Position numbers and translations under genes: made by a program. A stretch of 64,000 bases of DNA from Micromonospora aurantiaca ATCC 27029 (GTDB taxonomy: Bacteria > Actinomycetota > Actinomycetes > Mycobacteriales > Micromonosporaceae), in contig NC_014391.1 in the NCBI RefSeq assembly GCF_000145235.1, positions 6,405,501 to 6,469,500 on the forward strand. The letters are read 5' to 3'. Below the pieces are notes generated by a model. The model did not search any database and was not told where the DNA came from. It was given only the letters and a program-made list of their open reading frames with translations. Each line of letters begins with the position of its first letter. Within the stretch, counting starts at the first letter, position 1. Below are positions 1-7,195 of this stretch, piece by piece.

Positions 1-951
1 CTGGCCCGGGCGCTGCCCGCCGGCACCACCGTGATCACGTTCGGCGCCGAGCACCACGCCAACCTGCTGCCCTGGCCGCGCGGCTCGGTACGGCTGCCGG
101 TCCCGGACAGCCCGGCCGGAGCGGTCCGGTCCCTCGCGGCGGCGCTCGGCGAACTCGCCCGCGACGCCCGGCCCGGCCTGCCCGTGCTGGTCGCGGTCAC
201 CGGCGCCGGCAACGTCACCGGCGAGTGCTGGCCGGTCGCCGAGCTGGCTCGGGTGGCGCACCGGCACGGCGCCCGCATCCTGGTCGACGCCGCGCAGCTC
301 GCCCCGCACGCCCCGGTCGATCTGGCCGCGCTGGACGTGGACTATGTGGCCCTGTCCGGGCACAAGCTGTACGCCCCGTTCGGCGCGGGCGTGCTGGCCG
401 GGCGCGCGGACTGGCTGGACGCGGCCCCGCCGTACCTGGCCGGAGGCGGCGCCACCAGCCACGTCGGCGCCGCTACGCACGAGGTGCGCTGGACGACCGG
501 CCCGGCCCGGCACGAGGCCGGCACCCCGAACCTGCTGGGTGCGGTGGCGCTCGCCGCTGTCTGCGAGGCGCTCGGCGCGGCCGACCGGGACGCGCTGCAC
601 GCCCGGGAACAGGCGCTGCTGGCCCGTCTGCGTACCGGCCTGGCCGCGCTGCCGGACGTGGTGGAGCTGCGCATGTTCTCCCCCGAAGCGCCGCGGGTGG
701 GCATCGTCAGCTTCGTGGTCGCCGGACGGGACTCCGCCGAGGTGGCCGCCCACCTGGCGAGCCGGCACCGGATCGGGGTACGCGACGGCCTGTTCTGCGC
801 GCACCCGCTGACCCGGCGTCTGCTGGCCGAGGCCGCCGCCCGTACCGGCCGCACCGACCTGCCCCCGACCGCCCTGCGCGCCAGCCTCGGCCTGGGCACC
901 ACAGAGCCGGAGGTAGACACCCTCCTGACGGCCCTGACCCACCTCCCCTAG
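1..951 (+). CDS. class V aminotransferase (5' partial)
   Basis: The reading frame is open from the first base, so the N-terminus lies outside the window; 316 residues are visible. The sequence has the fold-type I PLP layout of class V aminotransferases and cysteine desulfurases: a DAAQLAPH stretch (PLP-binding Asp, about residue 96) and SGHKLYAPFGAG with the Schiff-base lysine at visible residue 122. The C-terminal part (GIVSFVV, then RDGLFCAH) matches the small domain of NifS/Csd-like enzymes. I cannot separate cysteine desulfurase from other class V aminotransferases because the active-site loop is not diagnostic here. It converges on the FUSC-type gene, with an inverted repeat between them. 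Confidence 0.85.
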   Translation: MARALPAGTTVITFGAEHHANLLPWPRGSVRLPVPDSPAGAVRSLAAALGELARDARPGLPVLVAVTGAGNVTGECWPVAELARVAHRHGARILVDAAQLAPHAPVDLAALDVDYVALSGHKLYAPFGAGVLAGRADWLDAAPPYLAGGGATSHVGAATHEVRWTTGPARHEAGTPNLLGAVALAAVCEALGAADRDALHAREQALLARLRTGLAALPDVVELRMFSPEAPRVGIVSFVVAGRDSAEVAAHLASRHRIGVRDGLFCAHPLTRRLLAEAAARTGRTDLPPTALRASLGLGTTEPEVDTLLTALTHLP

Positions 952-975
952 CCCTCTCCCCACCGCACCTCGAGC

Positions 976-1036
976 GGTGATCAAGGAGTTTGTGCACTGG
1001 TTGATCTCCTCGGAGTCCGGTAACTCCTTGATCAAC
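976..1036. repeat. inverted repeat, TGATCAAGGAGTT family, copy 1
   Basis: The left arm GGTGATCAAGGAGTT (976-990) pairs with AACTCCTTGATCAAC (1022-1036), 14 of 15 positions matching, around a 31-base loop. It lies between two convergent genes, so it may act as a bidirectional terminator. A second member with the same arm core occurs at 18397-18461, so this is a dispersed family and not a one-off terminator. Confidence 0.8.
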
Positions 1037-1095
1037 GCGGCAGGGCGCCGGGGCGGGAGCGCGGGAGCCAGGGCGGGAGCGCGACCGGGCGGGGG

Positions 1096-2349
1096 TCAGC
1101 CGACGGGTGGGGCTGTGGGGGGATGAGCGGCGGGGTTCCGGGCTGCGGGTTCGCCCTGGCGGTTCTCGCCGAACGCCTGCCGCACCAGCCGGTTCGCCTC
1201 CTCCTGTTCGATCCCGGAGGCCACCATCAGGTCGCTCGCCGTGGTACGCACCTGGGCGATCACCACGCTGCCGGAGAAGCCGACCCCCTCGGCGTACGCC
1301 CGCCCGGCCTCGCTCACCGCGCGCAGCGACCGCTCGCGAGCCTCCTGCGGCTCCTGCCCGGCGGCGAACTCCTGGCGGAGCAGGCGCACCGACTCGGCCA
1401 GGTGACCGATCGCGTCCGGCATCGGCTCGGGGACCGGTTCGGAGTCCTCGATCATGGTGACCGCGCGGCGGATCAGCGTGCCGGTGTTGCGCATGGCCCG
1501 GTCGATCGGGTCGGCCGCCTCGGCGTAGTGGGTCAGCTCGCTGCGCCGGTGCCAGCGGGCCGGGGACAGCGTGCTGGTCTCCTTCGCGCCCTCGATCGCC
1601 TCGGAGAGGGCGGCCAGTTCCTCCTTGTTCTCCCGCAGCCGGAACAGCGCCTGCTGGGCCGCGTCCCGGTCCCGGCTGCGCACCGCGTCGGCGCAGGCGT
1701 CGAGCTGGCCGGCGAGCAGGTCCAGCGCGGGCCGGGCGGCCCGGTTGATCACCCGTAGCGGGTTGAGCGGCAGCAGGATGGCGGTGACCAGCAGCGCGAT
1801 GCCGCCACCGAGCAACGCGTCGATGAAACGGGGGAACTCCAGGTTCTCGGTGGACGGGCTGAGCGTCACGATCAGCACCGCGGTGGCCGCGGCCTGGATC
1901 ACGATGGCCACGCTCGCCCCGGCGAAGATGCTCAGCAGGATCGCCGAGGTCACCACGAGCGCGAGCTGCCAGGCGCCGGTACCGACGAAGTAGATGAGCG
2001 CGTCGCCGACGAGCACGCCCACCGCGACCCCGACGATCAGCTCGACGGTGCGCCGGAACCGCTGCCCCACCGAGGCGGCGAGCGTTCCGACAGCGGAGAT
2101 CGGGGCGAAGACCGGCTGCGGGTTCTTCAGCAGCCGGTGCGAGATCAGGTACGCCAGGCCGGCGGCGAGCCCGGCCTGCACGGCGAGGCCGAACGCGGTA
2201 CGGACCCGGTGCAGCCGGTCGTGCAGCGTCGCCTTGCCCCGGTGCCGCAGTTCCTCCATCGCGGAGGCGATCCGCTGCCCGTCACGGTCCGCCAGCCCTT
2301 CACGCAGGTTGCCACGACGCAGGAACCGCAGTCGTCCTTCCCGGGCCAT
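1096..2349 (-). CDS. FUSC-family / aromatic acid exporter-like membrane protein
   Basis: This 417-residue integral membrane protein has a soluble N-terminus and, from about residue 45, four to six hydrophobic segments in the pattern of the FUSC/YccS/aromatic-acid-exporter group (AVQAGLAAGLAYLIS, then a PQPVFAPISAVGTLAASVG loop, then further helices). A charged helical cytoplasmic C-terminal half follows. The conserved feature is the PvfApisAv loop between the first two helices. These families export aromatic acids or are of unknown substrate; no substrate can be inferred here. The ATG at 2349 was chosen because the frame further upstream runs antisense through the divergent HD gene. The gap to that gene is about 70 bp, so the two may share a control region. 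Confidence 0.8.
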   Translation of the reverse strand: MAREGRLRFLRRGNLREGLADRDGQRIASAMEELRHRGKATLHDRLHRVRTAFGLAVQAGLAAGLAYLISHRLLKNPQPVFAPISAVGTLAASVGQRFRRTVELIVGVAVGVLVGDALIYFVGTGAWQLALVVTSAILLSIFAGASVAIVIQAAATAVLIVTLSPSTENLEFPRFIDALLGGGIALLVTAILLPLNPLRVINRAARPALDLLAGQLDACADAVRSRDRDAAQQALFRLRENKEELAALSEAIEGAKETSTLSPARWHRRSELTHYAEAADPIDRAMRNTGTLIRRAVTMIEDSEPVPEPMPDAIGHLAESVRLLRQEFAAGQEPQEARERSLRAVSEAGRAYAEGVGFSGSVVIAQVRTTASDLMVASGIEQEEANRLVRQAFGENRQGEPAARNPAAHPPTAPPVG

Positions 2350-2418
2350 GGCCGGTACTACCCGTACCGCCCCGGCTGAATCCCTCCGACCGGGCCGGAC
2401 TGGGGCAGACTGCACCCG

Positions 2419-3054
2419 ATGGACGAACTGACGGCACGGTGGCGGGCGACGGTACTGGCGGCGGGCGCGACCGATCCGGCGGGAGCCGACCGGGCCGGTG
2501 CCCGGCTGCTGGCGGGCTGGCGGGAGCCGCACCGGCGCTACCACGACGAGGAGCACCTGCGGGCGGTGCTCGACGTGGTCGACGCGTACGCCGATCTGGC
2601 CCGCGACCCCGACCTGGTCCGGCTGGCGGCGTGGTGCCACGACGCCGTCTACGACCCGCGCGCGGCGGGCGACGCCAACGAGCGGGCCAGCGCCGACCTG
2701 GCCGGCGAGCTGCTGGCCGCCGCCGGGCTCCCGGCCGCGACAGTGACCGGGGTACGCCGCCTGGTGCTGCTCACCGTCGGCCACGCGGTCGGGCCGGACG
2801 ACCCGGACGGCGCGCTGCTGTGCGACGCGGACCTGGCGGTGCTCGCCGCCCCTCCGGCGCGCTACGACAGGTATGCCGCGGCGATCCGCGCCGAGTACGC
2901 GCACGTGCCCGATCCGGACTTCCGCACCGGCCGGGCCGCGGTGCTGCGGCACCTGCTCGCCCTGCCGGCGCTCTACCGCCTACCCGAGCCGCACACCCGC
3001 TGGGAGGCCCCGGCCCGGGCCAACCTGTCCCGGGAGCTGGCCGCGCTCACCTGA
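2419..3054 (+). CDS. HD-domain predicted metal-dependent phosphohydrolase
   Basis: The 211-residue protein matches the small HD hydrolases of COG4339. A metal-binding His lies in RRYHDEEHL (about residue 40), the HD pair in AAWCHDAVYD (about residue 74), then ERAS/LT-GH and a CDADLAVL Asp near residue 137. In this superfamily the H-HD-D set binds a divalent metal and hydrolyses phosphate esters; the substrate is unknown. It is divergent from the FUSC-type gene, and its 3' end overlaps the convergent DUF4031 gene by 75 bp. Confidence 0.85.
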   Translation: MDELTARWRATVLAAGATDPAGADRAGARLLAGWREPHRRYHDEEHLRAVLDVVDAYADLARDPDLVRLAAWCHDAVYDPRAAGDANERASADLAGELLAAAGLPAATVTGVRRLVLLTVGHAVGPDDPDGALLCDADLAVLAAPPARYDRYAAAIRAEYAHVPDPDFRTGRAAVLRHLLALPALYRLPEPHTRWEAPARANLSRELAALT

Positions 3055-3312
3055 GACGCGGTGCTTCGGGCGGCGCAGACCGGAGTCCCGCAGCAGGCGG
3101 ACGATCTCCCGCGACGGCACGACCGTGGCACCCAGCCAGACCGCCGCCCGGAACCGCTCGGCCGGCACGTCGTAGTGGTCGCGGTCGAAGCCCCGCCGGG
3201 GCGCGCCGAGCATCTCGGCGAACGCGTGCAGTTCGGCGTACGAGACGTCGCTGATCAGGTGCGACCAGAGCCGGCCGCGCCAGGGCACGGCGGGCGGGTC
3301 CAGGTAGAGCAC
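2980..3312 (-). CDS. DUF4031 domain protein
   Basis: The 110-residue product begins VLYLDPPAVPW and continues GRLWSHLISDVSYAELHAFA, then FDRDHYDVPAERF, the signature of the small DUF4031 family (usually 80-100 residues, no known function). The GTG at 3312 was chosen because family members start immediately before this YxDPP motif and the frame upstream enters the divergent oxidase gene. The last 25 codons overlap the 3' end of the convergent HD gene; that tail (after KHR) is probably not conserved. Only 33 bp separate its start from the divergent GlcD-like gene. Confidence 0.75.
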   Translation of the reverse strand: MLYLDPPAVPWRGRLWSHLISDVSYAELHAFAEMLGAPRRGFDRDHYDVPAERFRAAVWLGATVVPSREIVRLLRDSGLRRPKHRVSGERGQLPGQVGPGRGLPAGVRLG

Positions 3313-3345
3313 GGCAACAGACGGTACGCCGGTAGCCTTCCCGGC

Positions 3346-4746
3346 ATGGCCGCCCATCCCCTCCTCGACGACCTGCGGGCCGCGCTCGGCGACGCCGCCG
3401 TGCTGACCGACCCGGATCTGCTGGCCGGGCACGAGCGCGACGAGGCCGACCTGTGCGACTCGGGTACCCCGCTGGCGGTGGTGCGCCCCCGCGGCACGGA
3501 TGAGGTGGTGGCTGTGGTCCGGGCGGCCGGGCGGCACGGCGTACCGGTGGTGCCGCAGGGTGCGCGGACCGGGCTGGCCGGCGCGGCGAACGCGGTCGCC
3601 GGCGCGGTGGTGGTGAGCACCGTGGCGATGGACGCGGTGCGGGAGATCGACCCGGTCGGCCGGATCGCCGTGGTGCAGCCGGGCGTGGTGAACGCGGCGC
3701 TCGCCCGTGCGGTACGGGAGCACGGCCTCTGGTATCCGCCGGACCCCGGCTCGTGGGAGTCGTCCACCATCGGCGGCAACGTGGCCACGAACGCCGGTGG
3801 CATGTGCTGCGTGAAGTACGGCGTGACCAGTGAGTACGTGCTGGGCCTGGAGGTGGTGCTCGCCTCCGGCGAGGTGCTGCGGACCGGGCGGCGTACCGCC
3901 AAGGGGGTCGCCGGGTACGACCTGACCCGCCTCTTCGTCGGCTCGGAGGGCACGCTCGGCGTGATCACCGAGGTGACTGTGGCGTTGCGCCCGGCCCCGG
4001 AGGAGTCACTGACCCTGGTCGCGGTCTTTCCCACTGTGGCGACGGCAGGTGGCGCGGTCGCCGGGATCGCCGAGCGGGGACTCACCCCGAGCCTGCTGGA
4101 ACTGCTGGACCGGACGCATCTGCGGGCGATCGAGGCGTACCGGCCGATGGGTCTGCGCACCGATGCCGAGGCGCTGCTGCTCGCGGCGGTGGACACCGGC
4201 CCGCGTGCCGCCGACGACCTGGCCCGGCTGGCCGAGGTGTGCACGGCGGCGGGTGCCGACGAGGTCTACGCGGCCACCGACGCGACCGAGGCGGCGGCCC
4301 TGCTCCAGGCGCGGCGGCTGGCCCATCCGGCGATGGAGCGGTTCGCGGCGGAGACGTTCCCGGGCGGCAACGGCGGCCTGGTCATCGACGACGTGGCGGT
4401 GCCGCGCGGCCGGCTCGCGGAGCTGCTCGACGGGGTGGCCCGGATCGCCGAGGCGTGCCGGGTGCCGATCGGGGTGGTCGGTCACGCGGGCGACGGCAAC
4501 ATGCACCCGAACATCGTGGTCGACCGGGCCGATCCGGCGAGCCTGGCCCGGGGACGGCGGGCCTTCGACGAGATCATGCGGCTGGGGCTGGAACTGGGCG
4601 GCACCTGCACCGGGGAGCACGGCGTCGGGCTGCTCAAGCGGGACTGGCTGGCCCGCGAGATCGGGCCGGTGGGCGTACGCGTGCACCAGGCGATCAAGGC
4701 GGCGCTGGACCCGGCCGGCCTGCTCAACCCCGGCAAGGTCTTCTAG
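3346..4746 (+). CDS. FAD-linked oxidase, GlcD / D-lactate dehydrogenase type
   Basis: The 466-residue flavoprotein has the PCMH-type FAD-binding domain in its N-terminal half (VPQGARTGLAGAANA, then SSTIGGNVATNAGGMCCVKYG and GSEGTLGVITEVT). The C-terminal FAD-oxidase cap carries VGHAGDGNMHPN (substrate/metal histidines) and GTCTGEHGVGLLK. This set is characteristic of glycolate oxidase subunit GlcD and D-2-hydroxyacid dehydrogenases, which oxidise the hydroxyacid to the 2-oxoacid. No glcE/glcF partners are adjacent, which favours a stand-alone D-lactate or D-2-hydroxyacid dehydrogenase. Its stop overlaps the convergent lipoprotein stop by three bases. Confidence 0.88.
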   Translation: MAAHPLLDDLRAALGDAAVLTDPDLLAGHERDEADLCDSGTPLAVVRPRGTDEVVAVVRAAGRHGVPVVPQGARTGLAGAANAVAGAVVVSTVAMDAVREIDPVGRIAVVQPGVVNAALARAVREHGLWYPPDPGSWESSTIGGNVATNAGGMCCVKYGVTSEYVLGLEVVLASGEVLRTGRRTAKGVAGYDLTRLFVGSEGTLGVITEVTVALRPAPEESLTLVAVFPTVATAGGAVAGIAERGLTPSLLELLDRTHLRAIEAYRPMGLRTDAEALLLAAVDTGPRAADDLARLAEVCTAAGADEVYAATDATEAAALLQARRLAHPAMERFAAETFPGGNGGLVIDDVAVPRGRLAELLDGVARIAEACRVPIGVVGHAGDGNMHPNIVVDRADPASLARGRRAFDEIMRLGLELGGTCTGEHGVGLLKRDWLAREIGPVGVRVHQAIKAALDPAGLLNPGKVF

Positions 4747-5246
4747 CCCTTGTCCTCGGCCGGCGTGGCCTGGGTGACGAGCAGCAGCACGTCGTAGGCC
4801 ACCTTCGGCTTCGGCTCGCCCGGGCAGTCCTGGATGGTGACTGTCAGGTCCGGCGGCACGAGCAGCGTCGACGTCAGCACTCCGATGCAGCCCTGCTTGT
4901 AGCTGCGGGCCTGGTCGGTCTCCTTCGCGATCGCCGGGTCCGCGAGCATCCGCTGGAGCCGCGTGGTCTGCTCCAGGCTGAGCGTGCCGGTGGCGTCCAC
5001 GCCGTCACCGGCGCAGTCGCGGCACTGCCAGCGGCCGGACGGGTCCACGTCGAGGTTGCGGACCGGGCCGTCGCCGAGCCGCTGCACCAGGGAGACGCGT
5101 CTGCCGTCCGGTGTCGGGCCGGCCGTGCCCGCCGCCCCGGGTGCGGTGGCGCCCTCGGCCCGTCCGAAGGAGCAGCCGGTCAGAGCGGCCGCCAGCAGGA
5201 CGACGGCGGACAGAGCGGGGACGCGCGACCAGGATGGGCGAACCAC
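4743..5246 (-). CDS. small lipoprotein with emfourin-like domain
   Basis: The 167-residue protein has a lipoprotein signal peptide: a hydrophobic stretch ending in the lipobox LTGC (Cys about residue 25), so it should be anchored outside the membrane. The mature part contains RVSLVQRLGDGPVRNLDVDP, then LSLEQTTRLQRMLADP and TVTIQDCP. This order resembles the emfourin-like protein at 60.7 kb, whose family includes protease inhibitors (inference from eye alignment). The GTG at 5246 gives the complete signal peptide. It is downstream of glpD on the same strand but separated by a strong palindrome, so probably expressed independently. Confidence 0.7.
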   Translation of the reverse strand: MVRPSWSRVPALSAVVLLAAALTGCSFGRAEGATAPGAAGTAGPTPDGRRVSLVQRLGDGPVRNLDVDPSGRWQCRDCAGDGVDATGTLSLEQTTRLQRMLADPAIAKETDQARSYKQGCIGVLTSTLLVPPDLTVTIQDCPGEPKPKVAYDVLLLVTQATPAEDKG

Positions 5247-5299
5247 GCGGGGAAACCTACACTTCCGTAGGTAGCGCGCACTACCGGCCGAGCGGCCCG

Positions 5300-5317
5300 G
5301 GTAGGGGATCCCCTACC
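5300..5317. terminator. perfect 18-bp palindrome at the glpD 3' end
   Basis: GGTAGGGGATCCCCTACC is a perfect palindrome overlapping the glpD stop codon and lying upstream of the lipoprotein start. As RNA it has almost no loop, so it could be either a transcript-end hairpin for glpD or a protein-binding site for the lipoprotein promoter. A smaller hairpin (CCTAC-N6-GTAGG, about 5256-5271) follows. Confidence 0.45.
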
Positions 5318-7145
5318 TGGGGGAGGCCGGAAGTTCAACGCCCGGACCGTCGGTCCCCCGGTCGGCCGCGAATCCGCGGACGTCGGGCGCGCCGAGGCGG
5401 GCCGCGTCGGCAGCGATGTCGTCCGGCATGAGCTGCGACTCCCGCTCGGCCAGCACCCGCGCCCGGTAGTGGGCGACCTCCCGGTCCCGGGTCGCCGCGT
5501 CCCAGCCGAGCACCGCACCCATCAGCTCCGCGGCGTGCTCCGCCGACTCCAGGCCGCGGTGGCTGGTCTCGATCGAGATCCGGGTACGCCGGGTGAGCAC
5601 GTCCTCCAGGTGCAGCGCGCCCTCAGCACGGGCGGCGTACGTCACCTCGGCGGCCAGGTATTCCGGTGCGCCCGCGAGCGGCGAGCCGAGCAGCGGGTCG
5701 GCGTCGACCAGGGCGAGCAGGTCGAGCGTGAGGGTGCCGTAGCGCTCCAGCAGGTGCTCGACCACGCCGACCGCCACCCCGTGCCGGCGGGCCAGGTCGG
5801 CCCGGTCCCGCCACATGGCGGCGTACCCGTCGGCGCCGAGCAGCGGCAGGTCGGCGGTACGCGAGGAGCGGGTCCGGCCGAGCCGGTGCATCGCGCGGTC
5901 GACCACGTCGGAGGCCATCACCCGGTAGGTGGTGTACTTCCCGCCCGCGACCAGCAGCAGGCCGAGCATCGGCTCCACCACGGCGTGCTCGCGGGACAGC
6001 TTGGAGGTGGAGTCCGCCTCGCCGGCCAGCAGCGGGCGCAGCCCGGCGTAGACGCCCTCGATGTCGGCGGTGGTCAGCGGCCGGTCCAGCACCATGTTGA
6101 CCTGCGACAGCAGGTAGTCGATGTCGCTGGCGGTCGCGGCCGGGTGGGACCTGTCGAGTTGCCAGTCCGTGTCGGTGGTGCCGATGATCCAGTGCCCGCC
6201 CCAGGGGATCACGAACAGCACGCTCGTCGCGGTACGCAGGATCAGGCCGGTCTCGCCGACGATCGCCGAGCGGGGCACCACGAGGTGCACCCCCTTGGAG
6301 GCGCGGACCCGCAGCTTCGGGCGCAGCCCGACGTCGTTGAGCATCCGCGACATGTCGTCGCTCCACACGCCGGTGGCGGCGATCACGGTGCGGGCGCGTA
6401 CCTCGAACTCGGCGTCCGGCGAACCGGCGGGCGCCTCCAGGTCGCGGACCCGCACGCCGGTGACCTCCCGGGCCTGCCGGGTCAGGCCGACCGCGCGGGC
6501 GCTCGTCACCACAGTCGCGCCGAGGCTCGCCGCGGTACGCGCCAGCGTCACCACCAGGCGGGCGTCGTCGACCTGGCCGTCGTAGTAGCGGATCGCGCCG
6601 GCCAGCTTGTCCGGCCGGAGGCTGGGGAAGATCCGGCGGGTGCCCTCGCGGGTGAGGTGCCGGTGCAGCGGCATGCCGCGGCCGCCGCCGAAGATCCCGG
6701 CGAACGCGTCGTACGCGGCCACGCCGAGGCCGTAGTAGGAGCGGCGGAAGAACCGCCGGGGCAGGTCGCCCGCGCCGCCCTCGGCGGGCAACGGCACCAG
6801 GATCGGCACCGGCCGGACCAGGTGCGGCGCGAGCCGGGTGGCGAGCAGACCGCGCTCGGTCAGCGCCTCGTGGACCAGGTGGAACTCCAGCTGCTCCAGG
6901 TAGCGCAGGCCGCCGTGGATCAGCTTGCTGGACCGGCTGGACGTGCCGGCGGCGTAGTCGCGCGCCTCCACCAGGGCGACCTTCAGCCCTCGGGAGGCGG
7001 CGTCGAGCGCGGCGCCCGCTCCGGTGACGCCACCGCCGATGACCAGCACGTCGAACCGCTCGGCCCGGAGGCGGCGCAGGTCGTCGGCGCGGCGCTCGGC
7101 GGACAGCCGGCCGGCCGTGGATCGGGACACACTCGGGTCACGCAC
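5313..7145 (-). CDS. glpD: glycerol-3-phosphate dehydrogenase (FAD, aerobic)
   Basis: The 610-residue product has the N-terminal FAD dinucleotide fold FDVLVIGGGVTGAGAALDA (about residues 31-49), the DAO-family signature SSRSSKLIHGGLRYLEQ, the central PWGGHWIIGTTDTDW motif, and VAGGKYTTYRVMASD near residue 410, all typical of GlpD. A C-terminal helical domain follows. GlpD oxidises sn-glycerol-3-phosphate to dihydroxyacetone phosphate and feeds electrons to the quinone pool at the membrane. No glpF or glpK is adjacent. It is divergent from the subtilase gene with a 50-bp gap, and a palindrome marks its 3' end. Confidence 0.95.
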   Translation of the reverse strand: MRDPSVSRSTAGRLSAERRADDLRRLRAERFDVLVIGGGVTGAGAALDAASRGLKVALVEARDYAAGTSSRSSKLIHGGLRYLEQLEFHLVHEALTERGLLATRLAPHLVRPVPILVPLPAEGGAGDLPRRFFRRSYYGLGVAAYDAFAGIFGGGRGMPLHRHLTREGTRRIFPSLRPDKLAGAIRYYDGQVDDARLVVTLARTAASLGATVVTSARAVGLTRQAREVTGVRVRDLEAPAGSPDAEFEVRARTVIAATGVWSDDMSRMLNDVGLRPKLRVRASKGVHLVVPRSAIVGETGLILRTATSVLFVIPWGGHWIIGTTDTDWQLDRSHPAATASDIDYLLSQVNMVLDRPLTTADIEGVYAGLRPLLAGEADSTSKLSREHAVVEPMLGLLLVAGGKYTTYRVMASDVVDRAMHRLGRTRSSRTADLPLLGADGYAAMWRDRADLARRHGVAVGVVEHLLERYGTLTLDLLALVDADPLLGSPLAGAPEYLAAEVTYAARAEGALHLEDVLTRRTRISIETSHRGLESAEHAAELMGAVLGWDAATRDREVAHYRARVLAERESQLMPDDIAADAARLGAPDVRGFAADRGTDGPGVELPASPR

Positions 7146-7195
7146 CAGTCAACGGTAACCGTCCCGGGCGCGCGGCGACACGGCCCGGCCGTACC

